From Apostichopus japonicus (lineage: Eukaryota; Echinodermata; Holothuroidea; Aspidochirotida; Stichopodidae), in the NCBI RefSeq assembly GCF_037975245.1, contig NC_092571.1, positions 24,001,564-24,065,563 on the forward strand: a DNA stretch of 64,000 nucleotides, in the 5' to 3' direction. The notes below the pieces were generated by a model that searched no databases, was not told the DNA's origin, and saw nothing but the letters and a program-made list of their open reading frames with translations. The translations under genes were made by a program, and so were the position numbers. Positions 48,191 through 59,713 of this stretch are shown one piece after another (position 1 is the stretch's first letter; each line of letters begins with the position of its first letter).

Positions 48191-49437
48191 CTGAAAGGGG
48201 TGAGGTGGGTTAAGGGAAGCTGATCTGAAGAGTATTCATTATTAAGATAACACACATACGTTGAAGTCATAGGACATACAAAAGGCTGCTATCCACATTT
48301 GTTACATTGGTAACGGGTAACTTGTGTCCTCACCCCTTGGGGTAATCACAGTGTCCAGGGGACACTTTTTAAGTGTTGTAGGGTTTCAAACGCTGCGATT
48401 TTGTAAACGTAAAGGCTAAATATATATATATTTAGAGTTGTCTGATGATCGCTCAACGCGTGAAACTCCGAGTTACAACTACTAGTGTTCAACTAGTCTC
48501 AACATATATATATATATATATATTTTTTATATATATATATATTTATAATATAATTTAGGCTATTTAGATATCAATTCGTAGAACCATCGACAGTAACTGT
48601 ACGGGAATGTAAACAGTGCATATTGCAGTTGATACGGTTACAGTGACATGATCATAGCAAGTTGCAAAGAAATTATTTTAAGTCCTAAACGTTTGTAGAT
48701 CCTTGAGTTAGTACAATTCATACTTGTGGTACTAACACAACGAAATGTGTGCCAGTGTAAGTACAATTTGCCCTGGTAGGCCCATGGGTACGAGTATACA
48801 CTGGCACTAACGCCAGTACGGGTACTTTATAGTATCAATATCAGGGGGGGGGGGGGTGGGCGATGATATTAGGAGATTATTTACTTATAGCAGTGATTCG
48901 ATTTCTCTTCAATGTCTTCTTCGATGAACGCAAGCCAGGCCTTTGGGTAAAGTAGATTGGCGTCCTCTTTTTAACAGAAGTGGGGGACATGTCCATCCCT
49001 CCACCCACCCCCACCCTCCAAAATCCACTTCTATATACGTACTGGACTGCCAAGAATATTTATACTGTTTTCAGGTGTAAGTTAAGCATAACAATGCTCG
49101 TTGTCAGGAATTCTCAGCTGGAGCACGATCAATGTAATGGTGGTGGAACAAATGAGAGAGAAGGGGGGCTCCATTAGTCTGTATGCGGGTATCACCCACA
49201 CATTCGTGCCACAGCCTGGCTAAGAACCCGGTATTACATAACACATTCAACACGACCAAAATATACTTATCTTTTAGAATAGTATCACGCATAGATATAA
49301 GACAGATACGATCTATAATTTAACATTGGACTGGTTCAAACGTGCGATTAGAGGAACTTATAACGTGATTGAATTGAAATGTTTAACATTTCGGACTTTA
49401 ACATATATAAAAGTTTAGAGCAAAATTCTTGACTTAC
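48191..49437. other. Presumed intron of the minus-strand gene
   Basis: It contains the AT-palindrome region (48413-48560), GTAC-rich sequence (48720-48835) and a G-run (48844-48856). A minus frame at 49104-49292 runs over AT-poor sequence but has no recognisable module. I found no second cysteine-rich exon. Confidence 0.4.
48413..48560. repeat. AT palindromes flanking a repeat-like segment
   Basis: CTAAATATATATATATTTAG is a perfect AT palindrome. After about 65 bases including CTCAACGCGTGAAACTCCGAG comes a second, longer AT palindrome (about 48503-48550). 'GCGTGAAAC' next to AT tracts is a common arrangement around invertebrate interspersed repeats, so this may be an element end. Confidence 0.45.
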
Positions 49438-49666
49438 CCCAATCAGTATGAGCGTTCCCATCTTTTCTACAATCTGAACATAGCGTATCCTCAGGCGCGA
49501 ATTCACATATTTGAGTACAGTCAACACACTTTTTAATGTTAGGATCAAAGACCTCACCTTGTTGGCAAGAACTATTTACCGTTCTACACAACAGTACTGA
49601 AATCACAGACATCATAAAAACTCCGTAAATATTAAGTTTCGTCCAATTACTAACCATTGCCATCAT
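49438..49666 (-). CDS. First coding exon: signal segment plus BCMA-like TNFR module
   Basis: The minus-strand ATG at 49666 (other in-frame ATGs at 49663 and 49657) opens 76 codons that end at TGGG|GTAAGT, phase 1. Residues about 4-30 hold a hydrophobic stretch (IYGVFMMSVISVLLC) that fits a signal peptide or anchor. Six cysteines follow, spaced C-x12-C-x2-C-x3-C-x8-C-x2-C, with QQGEVFDPNIKK between the first two. From memory this matches the single module of BCMA-type TNF receptors (C-x12-C-x2-C-x3-C-x8-C-x3-C, with an aromatic residue and Asp at the same place). Phase-1 ends are usual for extracellular modules. The ATG may be in the first exon or after a weak TTCCACAG acceptor. Transmembrane and tail exons are proposed at 48055-48190, 39657-39725 and 38783-38859. 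Another small cysteine-rich secreted protein is the alternative. Confidence 0.55.
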
Positions 49667-50523
49667 AAAAACAAGAGTTGTCACGCTCCTGTGGAATTTT
49701 TTTTATTCTGTAAGATGACTCCAACCAAACCGATGCAAGTTGATCTTTTTCAATGAAAAATGGGGGGGGGCGGAAGAGAATAAATAACTTAGGCAAATCT
49801 CTCTTTTTTAAAATATTTTCCACTAGCTTTGGTTAAAAACATTCTTCCGCTGCTCGCTGTTTACGAAATGTGATCGCCAATCTAAGAACATCTTTACAAG
49901 ATAAGGTGTTGTAAACATTCCGCGTTGCGTGTAGGTACAATATATACATATATATTTATATATATATATATTTATATATATATATATTTATATATACAGG
50001 TCTTTGTACTGTTTGTGCGTATATGAAAATAGTTACGCAATGTTGACTATACCGGCATACATACCCATGTTTCCAAACGACGTAGTCACGTCATGTTATG
50101 TAAACACAGATAAACTATGGGGTAATTAATTATAATAATAAATTAATCATTTGCGCACCCACTTTCTTAAATATTAATATATCTAAACAAGAGAAAGATA
50201 AATTGTTCCACAAAGCTCGCAGTTGTGTTAGGTTTGTCACTGTGTAGCAATTCTGCTAAAAGTTTAAGAGAAAGTTATATTCCTTAAGATTTATCCCGTG
50301 ACGAAATGAAGTGGGGGGGGGGGGGGTAAACTACAAAAAAGGGAGCGGGAGTGGGGGGTATGCTAATCCTTTTCCGTTGAAAACTTTGCTCTGCTATGTT
50401 TCCGAAGATCCAGTGACAAAAACAAGAAACAACTCCAAAAGAAAATTATATATCTCTTCACAAGAGATTTTTTCCGTGGAAATAACAAAATAATGAAACT
50501 TAACCTTAACAGATCACCCGTCG
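49667..50523. promoter_or_regulatory. Putative shared divergent promoter region
   Basis: This interval of about 0.86 kb separates the minus-strand receptor-like start from the plus-strand TATA box at 50524. It contains interrupted AT runs (49936-49997), a G-run (50312-50326) and an ACGTCATGTT half-CRE near 50091. A shared promoter is inferred from the head-to-head layout only. Confidence 0.3.
49936..49997. repeat. Interrupted (AT)n microsatellite
   Basis: AT runs with TTTATAT interruptions at regular spacing. Confidence 0.85.
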
Positions 50524-50531
50524 TATAAAAG
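50524..50531 (+). promoter_or_regulatory. TATA box
   Basis: TATAAAAG, a strong metazoan TATA consensus, preceded by a C/G-containing stretch (CACCCGTCG). A start near 50555 would be expected. A second weaker TATAAAA lies at 50548. Confidence 0.4.
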
Positions 50532-50554
50532 CACCTTTCTCTTCTTTATAAAAC

Positions 50555-50662
50555 AAAGTCTAAACAAGGATCATCTGTCGTCCAAATGTGAAGGATTACT
50601 ACCTTCAAGATTATGCAAAGTAAAACGTCGGAGTAGCTACTAAGCCTGAAGTAATTATGCAG
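50555..50662 (+). CDS. Putative first exon, coding only at its 3' end
   Basis: About 30 bases after the TATA box begins a stretch of about 108 bases that ends in a perfect donor (CAG|GTAAGT at 50662/50663). Its last codons are ATG CAG, so translation could start two codons before the intron, in phase 0. Earlier ATGs give only short frames ending within the exon. Such exons, mostly 5' UTR with a tiny coding end, are common in animals. The start at 50555 is a guess from TATA spacing. The next exon was not found; the plus-strand exon at 61434 is compatible only if a phase 0-to-1 exon lies between. Confidence 0.35.
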
Positions 50663-52429
50663 GTAAGTCCAGTGTACAGTTTCTTTGTTTTTATTATTTA
50701 ATTAAAATTCGAAGGCTTAGTGGCTGTTCCGAAAGTAAACAGAGGTACTGATAACCACTGGTTTCCTTTCTAGACAAAACTATTCCAAAGAGAAAAACAG
50801 ACAATTTTCAAACCCCCCCTAAAAAAAGCCAATCGCGTTCCAAATGACAGCTACAAAGTTTTTTCTAAGAAAACCATCTTTTGACACATCTCCAATAAAG
50901 CCAAATCAACAATTTTTAAGAAGAAAAACGTAATTATTCCAAAACTCTGGAGGTGCCTAAATCTGCTCCCGTTAGAAAATTAATATCCATCGACGTTTTA
51001 ACCTACTCCTTTTCATATGTTATACAGCCTCACACACACACACACCGCCAATGTATATGGAAAGTTAAAGCCGTGAAACCATATTATATGCAAAGGTAGG
51101 TAGCTCGAGCCTTGTTAGACAAATTATCTTATCTTACTACATATGTTTATACCGACGCGGTGGCCTCGGTGATGTCAAGCGAAATGACGGGGCTTATTTG
51201 TTCGACGCCAAATAATGTTATTAAACTAAATGAAATTGATACACTCGGATGGACTTTACAATAGAAATCGTCTTCAATTAAGTTTTTCTGAGGTCAAATC
51301 AACGTCGGCATAATTGAAGCTAAGGATATATATTTCCTTTAGCTTTACCCTTTTTAGAGGTAAATTATGTCGTTGATTTTCTTTTTACGAAAAAAAGAAG
51401 AAGAATAAGACAGATTGTGGAGTAAGCGTTGCAAATTTCATTGATTTGTATCACTTTTACAATGATTGAATTTTGTAAATAATAACTCACTCTTTCAGAG
51501 AAAAAGATAACTAAGTTTGTATTTTTTTAATTTTTTTTTTTTTTTGGCTCTTTTGGCGTGTAAAACGGAACAGATAATACAACTTATCTGATGCGCCGTC
51601 AATAGGGTGAACGGATGATGTTTATATGCGTGAAGATAATAACAAGGTAATGATAGCGAATGTATCGTAAATCAATAACGATTTTGATTATGATAAAAGG
51701 TTGCCTGGTGAGTGATTTTAAGACCACATATTACTACGGTGGTTGATAAGTTACATTATGAAAGATCATCGGTTAACCCTTTATGAGTCAACAATATCAT
51801 AATTCACAATAGTTAACGAGTGTTGATGGAACTTCAATTATCTTTCACGCCAATTTCCAAGAACATTTATTTTAAATAGATCAGATCACATGAATAGATT
51901 AGACAGAATTTTCCCCCTAAACGAATGGTAGATGTGTGATACGTTCACGCGAAGGGTCACGTGGCAAACTATCCTCTCATTGGTTAATTTTGATGCATAG
52001 TTTAGGAGATAATTTTCTCGGAAAAGCAAGCCTCGAATGGGGCATTATTCGATGGTCCATGGGTTATCATATTCATATGTTTGAAATGCCAAAGTTTAAT
52101 TATTTTGTTTGCAAAAAAAAAAAAAAAAAAATACATTCCATTACTCTTTGACAAGTAACATCCGGTAGTTACTTTCAGGTAACCTATAACAACGCATGAT
52201 TTCTTTAAAGAGGCAATATGACTTGAATCTTGACAAAAATCTTCTGATCGGATATTCGACGATTAAAGAGAAGCTAATGTACCCGATGAGATACTTGTAC
52301 AGTCTCTGTCCTAGTATGAGTACTCTTTCATTTGTACTCGTTTTTGTACTGGGGCCGGTTGAATTTAGTATCGTAGTACTCGCAGGCCAACACGCGCAAT
52401 GTAACCCTGAAGTTTTATGTACTCGCACG
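50663..52429. other. Presumed intron or intergenic, 1.8 kb
   Basis: No coding segment supported. Poly-T lies at 51532-51545 and poly-A at 52113-52130. Frames at 52141-52428 (minus) and 52196 (plus) lead into the minisatellite. Confidence 0.4.
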
Positions 52430-53625
52430 TTTACTCACACCAAGATGAATGCTATTGCTTATACTCATTTGTTTACTTATACTCATGTTGTTGTACATCA
52501 GCTACCAGTCTGTTTGTACTCAGAAGAATTATAAGGCATGTACTCATTTGTTTACTTGTACTCATGTTGTTGTACTCCAACTACCAGTCTGTTTGTCCTC
52601 AGATGAATTACAAGGCTTGTACTCATTTGTTTACTTGTACTAATGTTGTTGTACTCCAGCTACCAGTCTGTTTGTACTCAGATGAATTACAAGGCTTGTA
52701 CTCATTTGTTTACTTGTACTAATGTTGTTGTTCTCCAGCTACCAGTATGCTTGTAATCAGATGCATTCTAAGGCTTGTACTCATTCGTTTACTTGTACTC
52801 ATGTTGTACGTTGTACTCCAGCTACCGGTCTGCATGTAATGAGATGAGTTCTAAGGCTAGTACTCATTTATTTACTTGTACTCATGTTGTTGTTCTCCAG
52901 CTACCAGTCTGTTTGTCCTCAGATGAATTATACTGCTAATACTCATTCGTTTACTTGTACTAATGTTGTTGTACTCCAACTACCAGTCTGTTTGTACTCA
53001 CAAGAATTATAAGGCATGTACTCATTCGTTTACTTGTACCTATGTTGTTGTACTCCAACTACCAGTCTTTTTGTCCTCAGATGAATTATAAGGCATGTAC
53101 TCATTCGTTTACTTGTATTCATGTTGTTGTACTCCAGCTACCAGTCTTTTTGTCCTCAGATGAATTATAAGGCATGTACTCATTCGTTTACTTGTACTCA
53201 TGTTGTTGTACTCCAACTACCAGTCTGTTTGTACTCAGAAGAATTATAAGGCATGTACTCATTTATTTACCTGTACTCATGTTGTTGTACTCCAACTACC
53301 AGTCTTTTTGTCCTCAGATGAATTATAAGGCATGTACTCATTCGTTTATTTGTATTCATGTTGTTGTACTCCAACTACCAGTCTGTTTGTCCTCAGATGA
53401 ATTATGTACTCATTCGTTTACTTGTACTCATGTTGCTGTACTCCAACTACCAGTCTGTTTGTACTCAGAAGAATTATAAGGCATGTATTCATTCGTTTAC
53501 TTGTACTCATGTTGTTGTACTCCAACTACCAGTCTGTTTGTCCTCAGATGAATTATGAGGCATGTACTCATTTGTTTACTTGTACTCATGCTGTTGTACT
53601 CCAACTACCGGTCTGTTTGACGATT
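52430..53625. repeat. About 79-bp minisatellite, about 15 copies
   Basis: The unit contains TTTACTTGTACTCATGTTGT, TGTACTCCAACTACCAGTCT, GTTTGT(c/a)CTCAGATGAATTA and AAGGC(a/t)TGTACTCATT. The CTACC(a/g)GT landmark occurs about 15 times with 77-83-base spacing and one shortened unit (53378 to 53448). The unit is not a multiple of three, so open frames hop between units. Cys/Val/Leu-rich frames here are artefacts. The lead-in (52300-52400) is also rich in GTACTC. Confidence 0.95.
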
Positions 53626-54172
53626 TATTGCGTCATTTTAGTCCACTAACATCTCAGAAGGAAAGATGCAACTGAACAAAAATAGTTTACAAATGAAACA
53701 ACGATATTGTTATATTTCTGAGAAACTTTGGAATATTCTGTATCGGATTCAAAACGTTAACACTTATTTAATAGTAACCAGCTAAGTGTTTTTCCTTGTT
53801 AGAATGAGGGGTATTATCCAGCAATTTGTAAGTAGTATTTAATTTGGTAAGAGTCACAAGAGACTAAATATCCGCATAGCACAGAATTGCAGTTGCAACA
53901 TAGTCTTTGAATTTACTCATACTGCTCCTTTCGGACTTACAATACACCCTTTAAAAATCTTCTTATGCTTATCTAGCAAAGAGGAACCCCGACTTCATCG
54001 GATATAATTTTTGTCAATCAGAACTCTGGCCATGGAAGCAGAAGATCAGAAGGGGGTAGCCATGTGGAGAGTTAGGTGGGGGGGGGGCGACGTTGGTGCA
54101 TGATGCATTAAGGGCATGGTGATGCATTAAGGGCATCTAAAACTTTGTATTTATTGCTTTCCAGATACTTAC
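53626..54172. other. Non-coding with G-run
   Basis: A G-run and GCGACGTTGGTG lie at 54078-54097, followed by two copies of TGATGCATTAAGGGCAT (54098 and 54119). No gene. Confidence 0.5.
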
Positions 54173-54280
54173 CAAAACATTAACAACAATGACAGTTATT
54201 GCAAGATTTTTGCGAGTTATGTCAAATAAGTGATGTGAATGACCGGTTAATTGAGCACTCGCGGAATCACAAGACTTTCA
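54173..54280 (-). CDS. Candidate exon with membrane-like helix, unassigned
   Basis: A minus frame of about 36 codons after a TGA reads KSCDSASAQLTGHSHHLFD, then ITRKNLAITVIVVNVL. It ends at a good donor (TTTTG|GTAAGTATC) in phase 0. The hydrophobic end could be the start of a transmembrane segment. The acceptor is unclear (TATGTAG or ATGAAAG nearby, with weak pyrimidine tracts). It lies upstream of, and on the same strand as, the gene starting at 49666, but a join is not needed because that exon has its own start codons. No family recognised. Confidence 0.25.
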
Positions 54281-55000
54281 TAAAAGACTACATATGTTAC
54301 TAGGTGTGGGCATATCACTATTGTCTATTGTTCAATGAGCGACCTAGCGGCTATTATGTCACCAGTTCCCCTTTACGCATTCTTCATTAAGCCTTTTCTT
54401 TATCGTATCCTTTCTCGACCCCCATTTTTTCCTAGGCTCCCTAATTGTCCTTGGGCCAGATGGCTACATTCCCTAGCCCCCCCCCCCGTCCCCGGTCGCC
54501 CGGTCCCCCGGTCTACCAGTCCTGAACGCAAATAGTGACGGTACGAGAACATGAGACTAAATTTATACTACAATGTGTATACGACTACAACAGTATAATA
54601 TATCACTGAAGCAACCAGGAAGTGGCTACAGGGTCTTAAAGGGTGTGAAGACTCGCGCACATAGAAACGTTTGATGCCGGTATTCTGACCTAGTTTCGAA
54701 TGAGGTGTAACCCAAGTGTTAGATACCACCATCAATCCCAGAAAATAAACACACAGCTTGCTACCGTCGGTAATTAGACGCTAGTGTTCAGTCAATACAT
54801 GCAGCTACGGTCAATGCCCACAACACAGTGTACATAGCAGCGATGGACATCTCAGGTCTAGATAAAAGATTACAAGATATCCCGTTTCATTACTGTCTGC
54901 ATTTTTAACGACAAGAAAAAAACTTCACTTGCAAGCAACGGAAAGTTAGCTTTTTCAGAGGGCGACACACGGTTTGGGGGAGAGTCTTCAATACCTTTAA
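54281..55000. other. Non-coding; C-rich repeat piece
   Basis: A C-rich segment (54395-54530, including a C-run at 54478-54487) resembles the dispersed C-rich pieces elsewhere and keeps a 66-codon frame open. Nothing else. Confidence 0.4.
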
Positions 55001-55425
55001 GTGTATCGCAGTACTATGGGTTCTTTAAGCCCTCGTATTCGTGCCATAAAAACGTGGAATAATCTCCAAGATAATGTTAAGAATAAGCCTTCTTACTCTG
55101 TATTCAAAAGGAATCTCCAAACTGAAATTATTTCTCACTATTGATGGATTTATTCTTGTGTGTGTTTGTGATTAAGATCATTATAAAGATTGTTAGAATT
55201 GTTTATTAAGATTATTAATTTCAATTAGCGTCAATTCGATTTTTCATCATTGTAGATGCTACTATTAACTTTTCTTTTTCTTTTCTTAAGTTTTTCTCTC
55301 TTTTTTTCTTTTTGGGGAGTCTCCTACTTTGTTAAGCCTTGCAGGCTTTATAGGAGACTTCCCTTCACACTGTAAAATGTGATGAAACAAATAAATATAC
55401 AAATACAAATATTGAGTGTTTTTAG
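55001..55425 (+). mobile_element. 5'-truncated LINE: end of RT polyprotein plus 3' UTR
   Basis: From 55001 to TGA at 55144 the plus strand encodes the C-terminal tail of a non-LTR retrotransposon polyprotein. RSTMGSLSPRIRAIKTWNNL is followed by QDNVKNKPSYSVFKRNLQTE and a few residues. 'R.a.ktWNnL...k....sFKrnL' is the usual end of CR1/L2/Jockey-type reverse transcriptases. The 3' UTR contains a long hairpin (GGGAGTCTCCTA with TAGGAGACTTCCC, enclosing AAGCCTTGCAGGCTT, about 55315-55367). It ends in AAATAAATATACAAATACAAAT. A TAA just upstream (54998-55000) marks the loss or truncation of the rest, so the copy is dead. Confidence 0.75.
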
Positions 55426-56456
55426 CACGAAACCAGTTACACATGGCGCAGACAGTGCGGAAGTCATTTCTTTTGGTTGTTCCTAGAAGAAAGTTGTTAG
55501 ATGGGCCATTTATGAAAAAAATTAAAGCTCAAGATCAATTACAAATCACCTTTTTTTTTTCTTTTTTTTCCTCTTTCTATTTAGCATACTAAAGTCATGC
55601 GTTATGAAATTCTGACTCAAGTTTAAGGAATGAACAGAAAATAATATTAAATTGAGTTGTGGTTACGATGATTGTAATCAACCCGTCCATCAGGACCGGA
55701 TGATTGGTGACAGTACTGGTTTAATGATACGTTTCATTAAATGTCAAACTATAAAATTGACTCCAAATATCATGAAAATATGGTATCGTATCCGGACATT
55801 ATCACTGTACACTCAGCCGTTGTCCCTCACGTTGATTTGACGCGGCAACAAAATCGATAAACACATCGAGCATCCTTTCTTTGCCCTATTCTAACCATTC
55901 AAAGTTATAACGGATAGATTGATTTTGTTGTTGAGTATAGTGGGCTAACTACGCTCTTCACTTACACAATACATGGTCCTTCAGTTATCGATCGGGGTAC
56001 TGATCAAATAATACACAGTACAAAGACGGTCGGAATGACCAATGGGTGGACTGTCGGAATGACCAATGGGTGGACATGCTAATCGGATTGTGACTCAAAG
56101 TAACAATCTTCTTCACACTACATGAAGATACTAACACAATTCTATGGGCAATGAAAGAGCCATACCCGATGAATTGAGACAAAGAAAAATACAAGAGATG
56201 GGGGAGAAAAAACCGTTAGGGAATCATTCCATTAGTAAACATTATAAGTTTTTATTTCTCAAGCGACCGTCTGAAAGGTGCATTCAGTGCAGTTCTGTTG
56301 TATTGTAAATGCCAATTAGATGTGCGTTTTGTTGAGCAATCACCGACTCTTGTCATTCTACTGAACAACTGTATGAAGTCAAATGTTAGTAGTAAATCCA
56401 TTCTGACATTTGACTGTTAATACGATGGGTAAAAAGTAAAGTGTCCAATCTTATCG
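55426..56456. other. Non-coding; 24-bp direct duplication
   Basis: GTCGGAATGACCAATGGGTG and four more bases are tandemly duplicated at 56029-56076. The plus frame 55652-55840 lacks an ATG and has no recognised domain. Confidence 0.45.
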
Positions 56457-57280
56457 TCTATTAATATTGTGGGTCTATTAATATTGGGTCTATTAATATT
56501 GTGGGTCTATTTATATTGCTTTCTGTTAATATTGTGGGTCTGTTAATAGTTTGGGTCTATTAATATTGTGGGTCTGTTAATATTGTGGGTTTATTAATAT
56601 TGTGGGTCTATTTATATTGCTGTCTGTTAATATTGTGGGTCTGTTAATAGTTTGGGTCTATTAATATTGTGGGTCTGTTAATATTGTGGGTTTATTAATA
56701 TTGTGGGTCTATTTATATTGCTGTCTGTTAATATTGTGGGTTTATTAATATTGTGGGTCTTTTGATAGTTTGGGTCTATTAATATGGTGGGTATATTAAT
56801 ATTGTGGGTCTATTAATATTGGGTCTATTAATATTGTGGGTCTATTTATATTGCTGTCTGTTAATATTGTGGGTCTGTTAATAGTTTGGGTCTATTAATA
56901 TTGTGGGTCTGTTAATATTGTGGGTTTATTAATATTGTGGGTCTTTTGATAGTTTGGGTCTGTTAATATTGTGGGTCTATTAATATTGTGGGTCTATTAA
57001 TATTGTGGGTCTATTAATATTGTGGGTCTATTAATATTATGGGTCTATTAATATTGTGGGTCTATTAATATCGTGGGTCTGTTAATAATTTGGGTCTATT
57101 AATATTGTTGGTCTATTAATATTGTGGGTCTTTTAATATTGTGGGTCTCTTAATATGGTGGGTATATTAATATTGTGGGTCTTTTAATATTGTGGGTCTA
57201 TTAATATGATGGGTCTATTAATATGGTGGGTCCATTAATATTGTCGGTCTACTTATATGGTGAGTCTATTAATATTATGG
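56457..57280. repeat. 17-bp minisatellite with higher-order structure
   Basis: Roughly 48 copies of GGGTCTATTAATATTGT and variants. A variant block (CTATTTATATTGCT.TCTGTT) recurs near 56508, 56606, 56709 and 56841, and TAATAGTTTGGGTC recurs after it, so multi-unit blocks were duplicated as a whole. Later units (56960-57060) are almost identical to each other. Confidence 0.95.
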
Positions 57281-58330
57281 TTTAAATTTGGAACCAATAA
57301 AGGAACTAAGCTCTCTGGTTAGCAAATGGAGTATAAAAACCAACTCCAACATCTTATGCCAACGTTTAGAAGTCACTTTGTAAAATCTCGTTTAGTTCGA
57401 AAACGTGGGCGTATTCAATCATATACCCAAAATGGCATGTAACAGGGACACGACCACCATTATTGTGCCGGGGATACAATAGTATGGTTTTGATAGCAAG
57501 GAAGGCGGGAGGGGGGAGGGTTCTAAAATGGAGGGTGGAAATGGTGCTGTATTTTGCAACTTTTGATACAAAATTGTAGAATTTATCGACTGTCCTTTTG
57601 TTGTTGAAATACCGTATTTCAGTTTAGCAAGTTTAAATATGACATCGTCAAACCACATATAATTCAATTTTAATGGTTTGTTTTCTTTATCTATTACAAT
57701 ATTTGTATTTCATTTAGAGGGGTGGGTGGGTGAGTTTGCAAATGCAAATATTATAACTTTTGGATTTCCTAACAGTGCATGATACTGGCATGTAATTTCA
57801 GCTGCAACAACGTTGCTGTTTACATTCATTGAAATTTCACAGGGAAATGTAAATTGTTTAAACTCTTGGTGATACTATGACGTCATACACTGACGAAATG
57901 GGTATCCCCCTAAAAGTCACTTTTCAACCAGGATTTCTCTTAAATAAAGGAGCAATTAATTTCCTTATACAGTCGGGGAAATCGTCACCATAAGATTCTC
58001 TAACATATAGGCTAAAGATGATGGTTGAGTTAAATGGTTGTTCTTTAAATTTAGGCAAAACTAATTATGCATATTCTTGATTCTTGCTGTTTCTAATAAA
58101 AACCACATGTGTAATATTGTTATCTCTTTCGGTGCCGATATAGATTGATTAAGTAAATCAACTTGTGAGATTGTGTATCGATCATTCAGTGAAGCTAATT
58201 TCCGATAAGCGTTGGGTAATTTATCTTAACTGACAAAATATATTCTACTAAAAAGAATAACGTTATCTGATCTAGACCATTTAACGCAGCATAAATTTGA
58301 TACATTTATTATTCGGTATTATTTGATACA
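57281..58330. other. Non-coding stretch
   Basis: G-rich sequences lie at 57507-57532 and 57717-57735 and a CRE palindrome at 57878-57885. The minus frame 57419-57667 has no support. Confidence 0.5.
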
Positions 58331-58505
58331 GTGGCGTGCGCAGGATTACAAAGGTGGGACGGTGGGGTGGTTGGGCAGGAGAGGGTTTTTGTTTGGGGGC
58401 GGAGGGGGTTGGAGGTGATTTGATTAAGTCATTGTGGAAGGGTCAGGGCGATGAAGGATTTAACAATGGAAGGGGTGTGGCCCTGGGGTCTTTAACTCTG
58501 ACTCA
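58331..58505 (+). repeat. Dispersed repeat starting GTGGCGTGCGCAGG
   Basis: It begins with GTGGCGTGCGCAGGATT, a type of start seen in interspersed repeats of marine invertebrates. It continues through a G-rich stretch and GAAGGATTTAACAATGGAAG, GTGTGGCCCTGGGG. The reverse complement is recognisable at 6925-7096. Confidence 0.55.
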
Positions 58506-59713
58506 GATATGAACCAAGCTTTAAAACTAAGTACCAAATAATGTTATTGACTGTTATACTGTATTTGACAGAAAAACTCTGGTGCAATATTTTCTTTTTT
58601 AATTTAAACAATGGTGTCACAGTTTTCTATAAACAGATCTTTACGATGGAACAACAATAGTTTCACCTTGTACTTATACTTCAAGTATAACCTTGCAATG
58701 GATTCTTGTAAACGGTCTCTTCATTTAAGTGTGCCTTACTAATAGGATCTTATCGTTACTTTGACATGAAAAGAGGAAAGCTTAAATAGGATAGACGAGT
58801 TTTTTCTTAATTTTTGTGGGTTTACGATACGAATGATAATTTCACACTTGAATGAAGTTTTGAGGGATTTTCAAGAGATTTTCTTCTTTTTTTTTCGGCG
58901 CTTAAACTGCAGGGTTCAGATAAAGGTTACAAAATGAATTGGTTAAATCCTCTTGTTGAAGCTTACTATCTTTGTAGAAATTGAAGAAGGTCACGTGATT
59001 GGGTGTTATATTAAACGTAGTATTATAAAATACAGAAGAAACTAAAAAAACAACCGAAAGTTTTGGTTAACGTTAAAAAGGAAATGCAGAGAGAGTGAGA
59101 GAGAAACAGCAAAATAAAAACTATTTAAAAAAAACACCATGTAAAAACTGTTTACAAATTCGCTGAGTCAAGGATGCTTACGTTATAGATATGTCAGAAA
59201 GCCCTGTTGTTATATAGCAATATAGCCATTTTAATGGGAATATAATCTAGGCAGTGCTAACTTTTTATAGTCGACTTTGCTTTCTTTCTATGTATTTCAA
59301 CTAAGCAATTTGCCAGATAAACTTAACTCTTTTTATCCCTTTATCTTTTGAGAGGTTTGTTTTTATCAAAACATTAACGCTCTTAAGGGTGGTGATGGGT
59401 TGGGTGATTACAAACCTTTTTTTTTCTCATCAATATTCCTGGATTCTATATTCGCTATTCCAATTTGTAGATTTAATGTTAATTATAATTATTTTGAAGA
59501 CAATTTTCACCTAAACCTATATTTCAATGTAGTTTTCTTCAGCTTTATTCATGTAAGCAAAGTTTATAAGTTTATCATCACATGTACTTCTGTCTATCTG
59601 CTTCAATGCCTCTGAGCCTTTTACTGTCAATTTCAAATGTCTCGCTATCAGGAAGCTAGGTTTTGTTGTTTTACTTATCAAGTAATAAACTTGTACTTTT
59701 GGTTTTATATAAT
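58506..59713. other. Non-coding stretch
   Basis: T-rich runs (58879-58897) and A-rich runs (59046-59140). The frame 59400-59615 is Phe/Tyr-rich and unsupported. Confidence 0.5.

Noticed and set aside
52196-53649. Several 66-112-codon Cys/Val/Leu-rich ORFs
   Set aside because: All are frame walks through the 79-bp minisatellite, whose unit is not a multiple of three.
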